From assembly GCF_900109115.1 (NCBI RefSeq), contig NZ_FNYV01000011.1, positions 62,001-126,000 on the forward strand: a stretch of DNA of 64,000 nt. Direction: 5' to 3'. Under the pieces are notes generated by a model. The model worked only from the letters and a program-made list of their open reading frames with translations, had not been told where the DNA came from and did no database searches. Shown piece by piece: positions 63,010 to 64,000 of this stretch (within the stretch, counting starts at the first letter, position 1; each line of letters starts with the position of its first letter). Source of the stretch: Micromonospora phaseoli. GTDB taxonomy: Bacteria; Actinomycetota; Actinomycetes; Mycobacteriales; Micromonosporaceae. The translations under genes were made by a program, and so were the position numbers.

Positions 63010-64000
63010 TTAGCGGCCTGCGCGGTTGGCGATCAGCCGGCGCGGGCTGAAGCGCAGCAACCGGTGGCGTAGCTGCCCACCGGAGGCGACCAGCCGCGAC
63101 GAGGTGTCCGCGATGGTGGTGCGCCACCGGTGCAGCACCGACGGCGGCAACACCGTCGCCACCAGCCTGGTCCGGCGGTCCGCCTGCCCGACGAGCGCGC
63201 CGCGTACCGTCCGCAGGGCCGCCGGCAGGGGCTCGCCGGTCAACGGGTCCCGGGCGTAACGGGCCCGCTCCTCCGCCCGGCCGAGCAGGCGGACCGCCGA
63301 GGAGGCCCCGGCGTCGGTGGTGAGCGCCTCGCGGGCCAGCCGGTCGGCGGTCGCCCGCGGAGTTTCCGTCCGGTCCACCCGGACCCGGTAGTCGACCAGC
63401 GTGTCGATCAGCTCGTCCCAGGCGGCGTGCGCGTCGGCTCGGGCCCGATCGTGGTCGCCGCCGACCAGCACGACCGGTTGGCCGGTGGCCGGGCCGCCGG
63501 CGTCCGGGACGTCGACCGTCCGGACCGCCGGTGCCGGCCGTCCCCGACGGCGGCGCAGGGCGAGCCGGCGCAGCGCGGGCACGGCGAGCAGGACGAGCAG
63601 CGCCAGTACCCCGATGGTGAGCAGCCAGGGCCAGAGCGGCGCCTGCTGGTCCGGCGTGTCGGAACCGGCGGCGGCACCCGGGTCGACGCCTTCCTCGAAC
63701 TGGTCCGGCCCCTGGTCCGGTGCCTCCGACGGGTCGGCCGCGTCAGGTGCGTCCGACGCGTCGGTCTGCGGGCTGGTCTGCTCGGGGGCGTCGGTGTCCG
63801 GCGCCCACGCCGAGCGGGTCGAGCCCGGCACGCCGTAGGCCGGGGTGGCGTCGAAGGGCACCCAACCGATCTGGTCGAAGTAGACCTCGGTCCAGGCGTG
63901 CAGGTTGCGGTTGGTCAGCGTGAGGGTGTCGTCGCTGCGCCGGCTGCCGTTGGTGAACCCGAACGCGACCCGGGCCGGGATGCCCGCGTCGCGGACCATC
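63010..64000 (-). CDS. Transglutaminase-like membrane protein (TgpA/DUF4129 type), 5' truncated
   Basis: The C-terminal 330 residues are visible; the start lies beyond the window edge. VRDAGIPARVAFGFTNG and NLHAWTEVYFDQIGWVPFDATPAYG carry the His and Asp of the transglutaminase triad; the Cys would be upstream. An acidic disordered spacer, one membrane helix (LWPWLLTIGVLALLVLLAVPAL) and a DUF4129-like cytosolic tail follow. In Actinobacteria such proteins usually accompany a MoxR ATPase and a DUF58 protein, outside this window. Confidence 0.85.
   Translation of the reverse strand, partial: MVRDAGIPARVAFGFTNGSRRSDDTLTLTNRNLHAWTEVYFDQIGWVPFDATPAYGVPGSTRSAWAPDTDAPEQTSPQTDASDAPDAADPSEAPDQGPDQFEEGVDPGAAAGSDTPDQQAPLWPWLLTIGVLALLVLLAVPALRRLALRRRRGRPAPAVRTVDVPDAGGPATGQPVVLVGGDHDRARADAHAAWDELIDTLVDYRVRVDRTETPRATADRLAREALTTDAGASSAVRLLGRAEERARYARDPLTGEPLPAALRTVRGALVGQADRRTRLVATVLPPSVLHRWRTTIADTSSRLVASGGQLRHRLLRFSPRRLIANRAGR

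Overview
The window is about 70% GC, uses many GTG starts, and its gene order matches the core chromosome of high-GC Actinobacteria. Gene content, the linker sequences and the dispersed GGGGCCCC and GTTGATCAAGAGG repeats point to the Micromonosporaceae (Micromonospora or a close relative); this is inferred from content, not from a search. No rRNA, tRNA, CRISPR, transposase, integrase or phage gene is visible.

From 1 to 45 kb, many genes are homologues of the Mycobacterium tuberculosis Rv2172c-Rv2188c neighbourhood (and Streptomyces SCO2110-SCO2135), in rearranged order: PimB' mannosyltransferase, a FadD15-type acyl-CoA ligase, an SRPBCC protein, ROK glucokinase, a PlsC-type acyltransferase, RNase AS, class II DAHP synthase, a PknL-like PASTA kinase with its divergent Rv2175c-like DNA-binding partner, a polyprenyl synthase and MetF. 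Between them lie signalling genes (GGDEF-EAL protein, two-component pair, cyclase-ATPase-TPR protein, Crp regulator), trehalose-6-phosphate synthase, a phosphofructokinase with the PPi-dependent signature, ProC, a secreted CBM2-GH18 chitinase, threonine aldolase, endonuclease IV and an orphan 1081-residue protein at 28-31 kb.

From 46 to 51.3 kb on the minus strand there is a tightly packed carotenoid-tailoring operon: YbaK-like deacylase, CrtA-like monooxygenase, GNAT, CruF-like hydratase, CruG-like glycosyltransferase and CrtI/CrtD-like oxidoreductase. Four of its junctions are 4-base start/stop overlaps.

From 52.1 to 58.9 kb on the plus strand lies an SOS mutasome locus: two LexA-type boxes, an unusually structured leader of about 300 nt, a SAV_6107-type HEPN gene, then ImuA', ImuB and DnaE2. 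DinB (Pol IV) follows at 60.9 kb, then a DUF3040 membrane protein. A transglutaminase-like membrane protein is cut by the right edge.

The most unusual features are: (i) mini-ORF linkers that join neighbouring genes by overlapping stop and start codons, including a tandem 58-bp version between the DAHP synthase and threonine aldolase genes; (ii) the hairpin-rich leader and HEPN gene of the mutasome locus; (iii) nested GGGGCCCC inverted repeats at gene ends; and (iv) the orphan 1081-residue protein.
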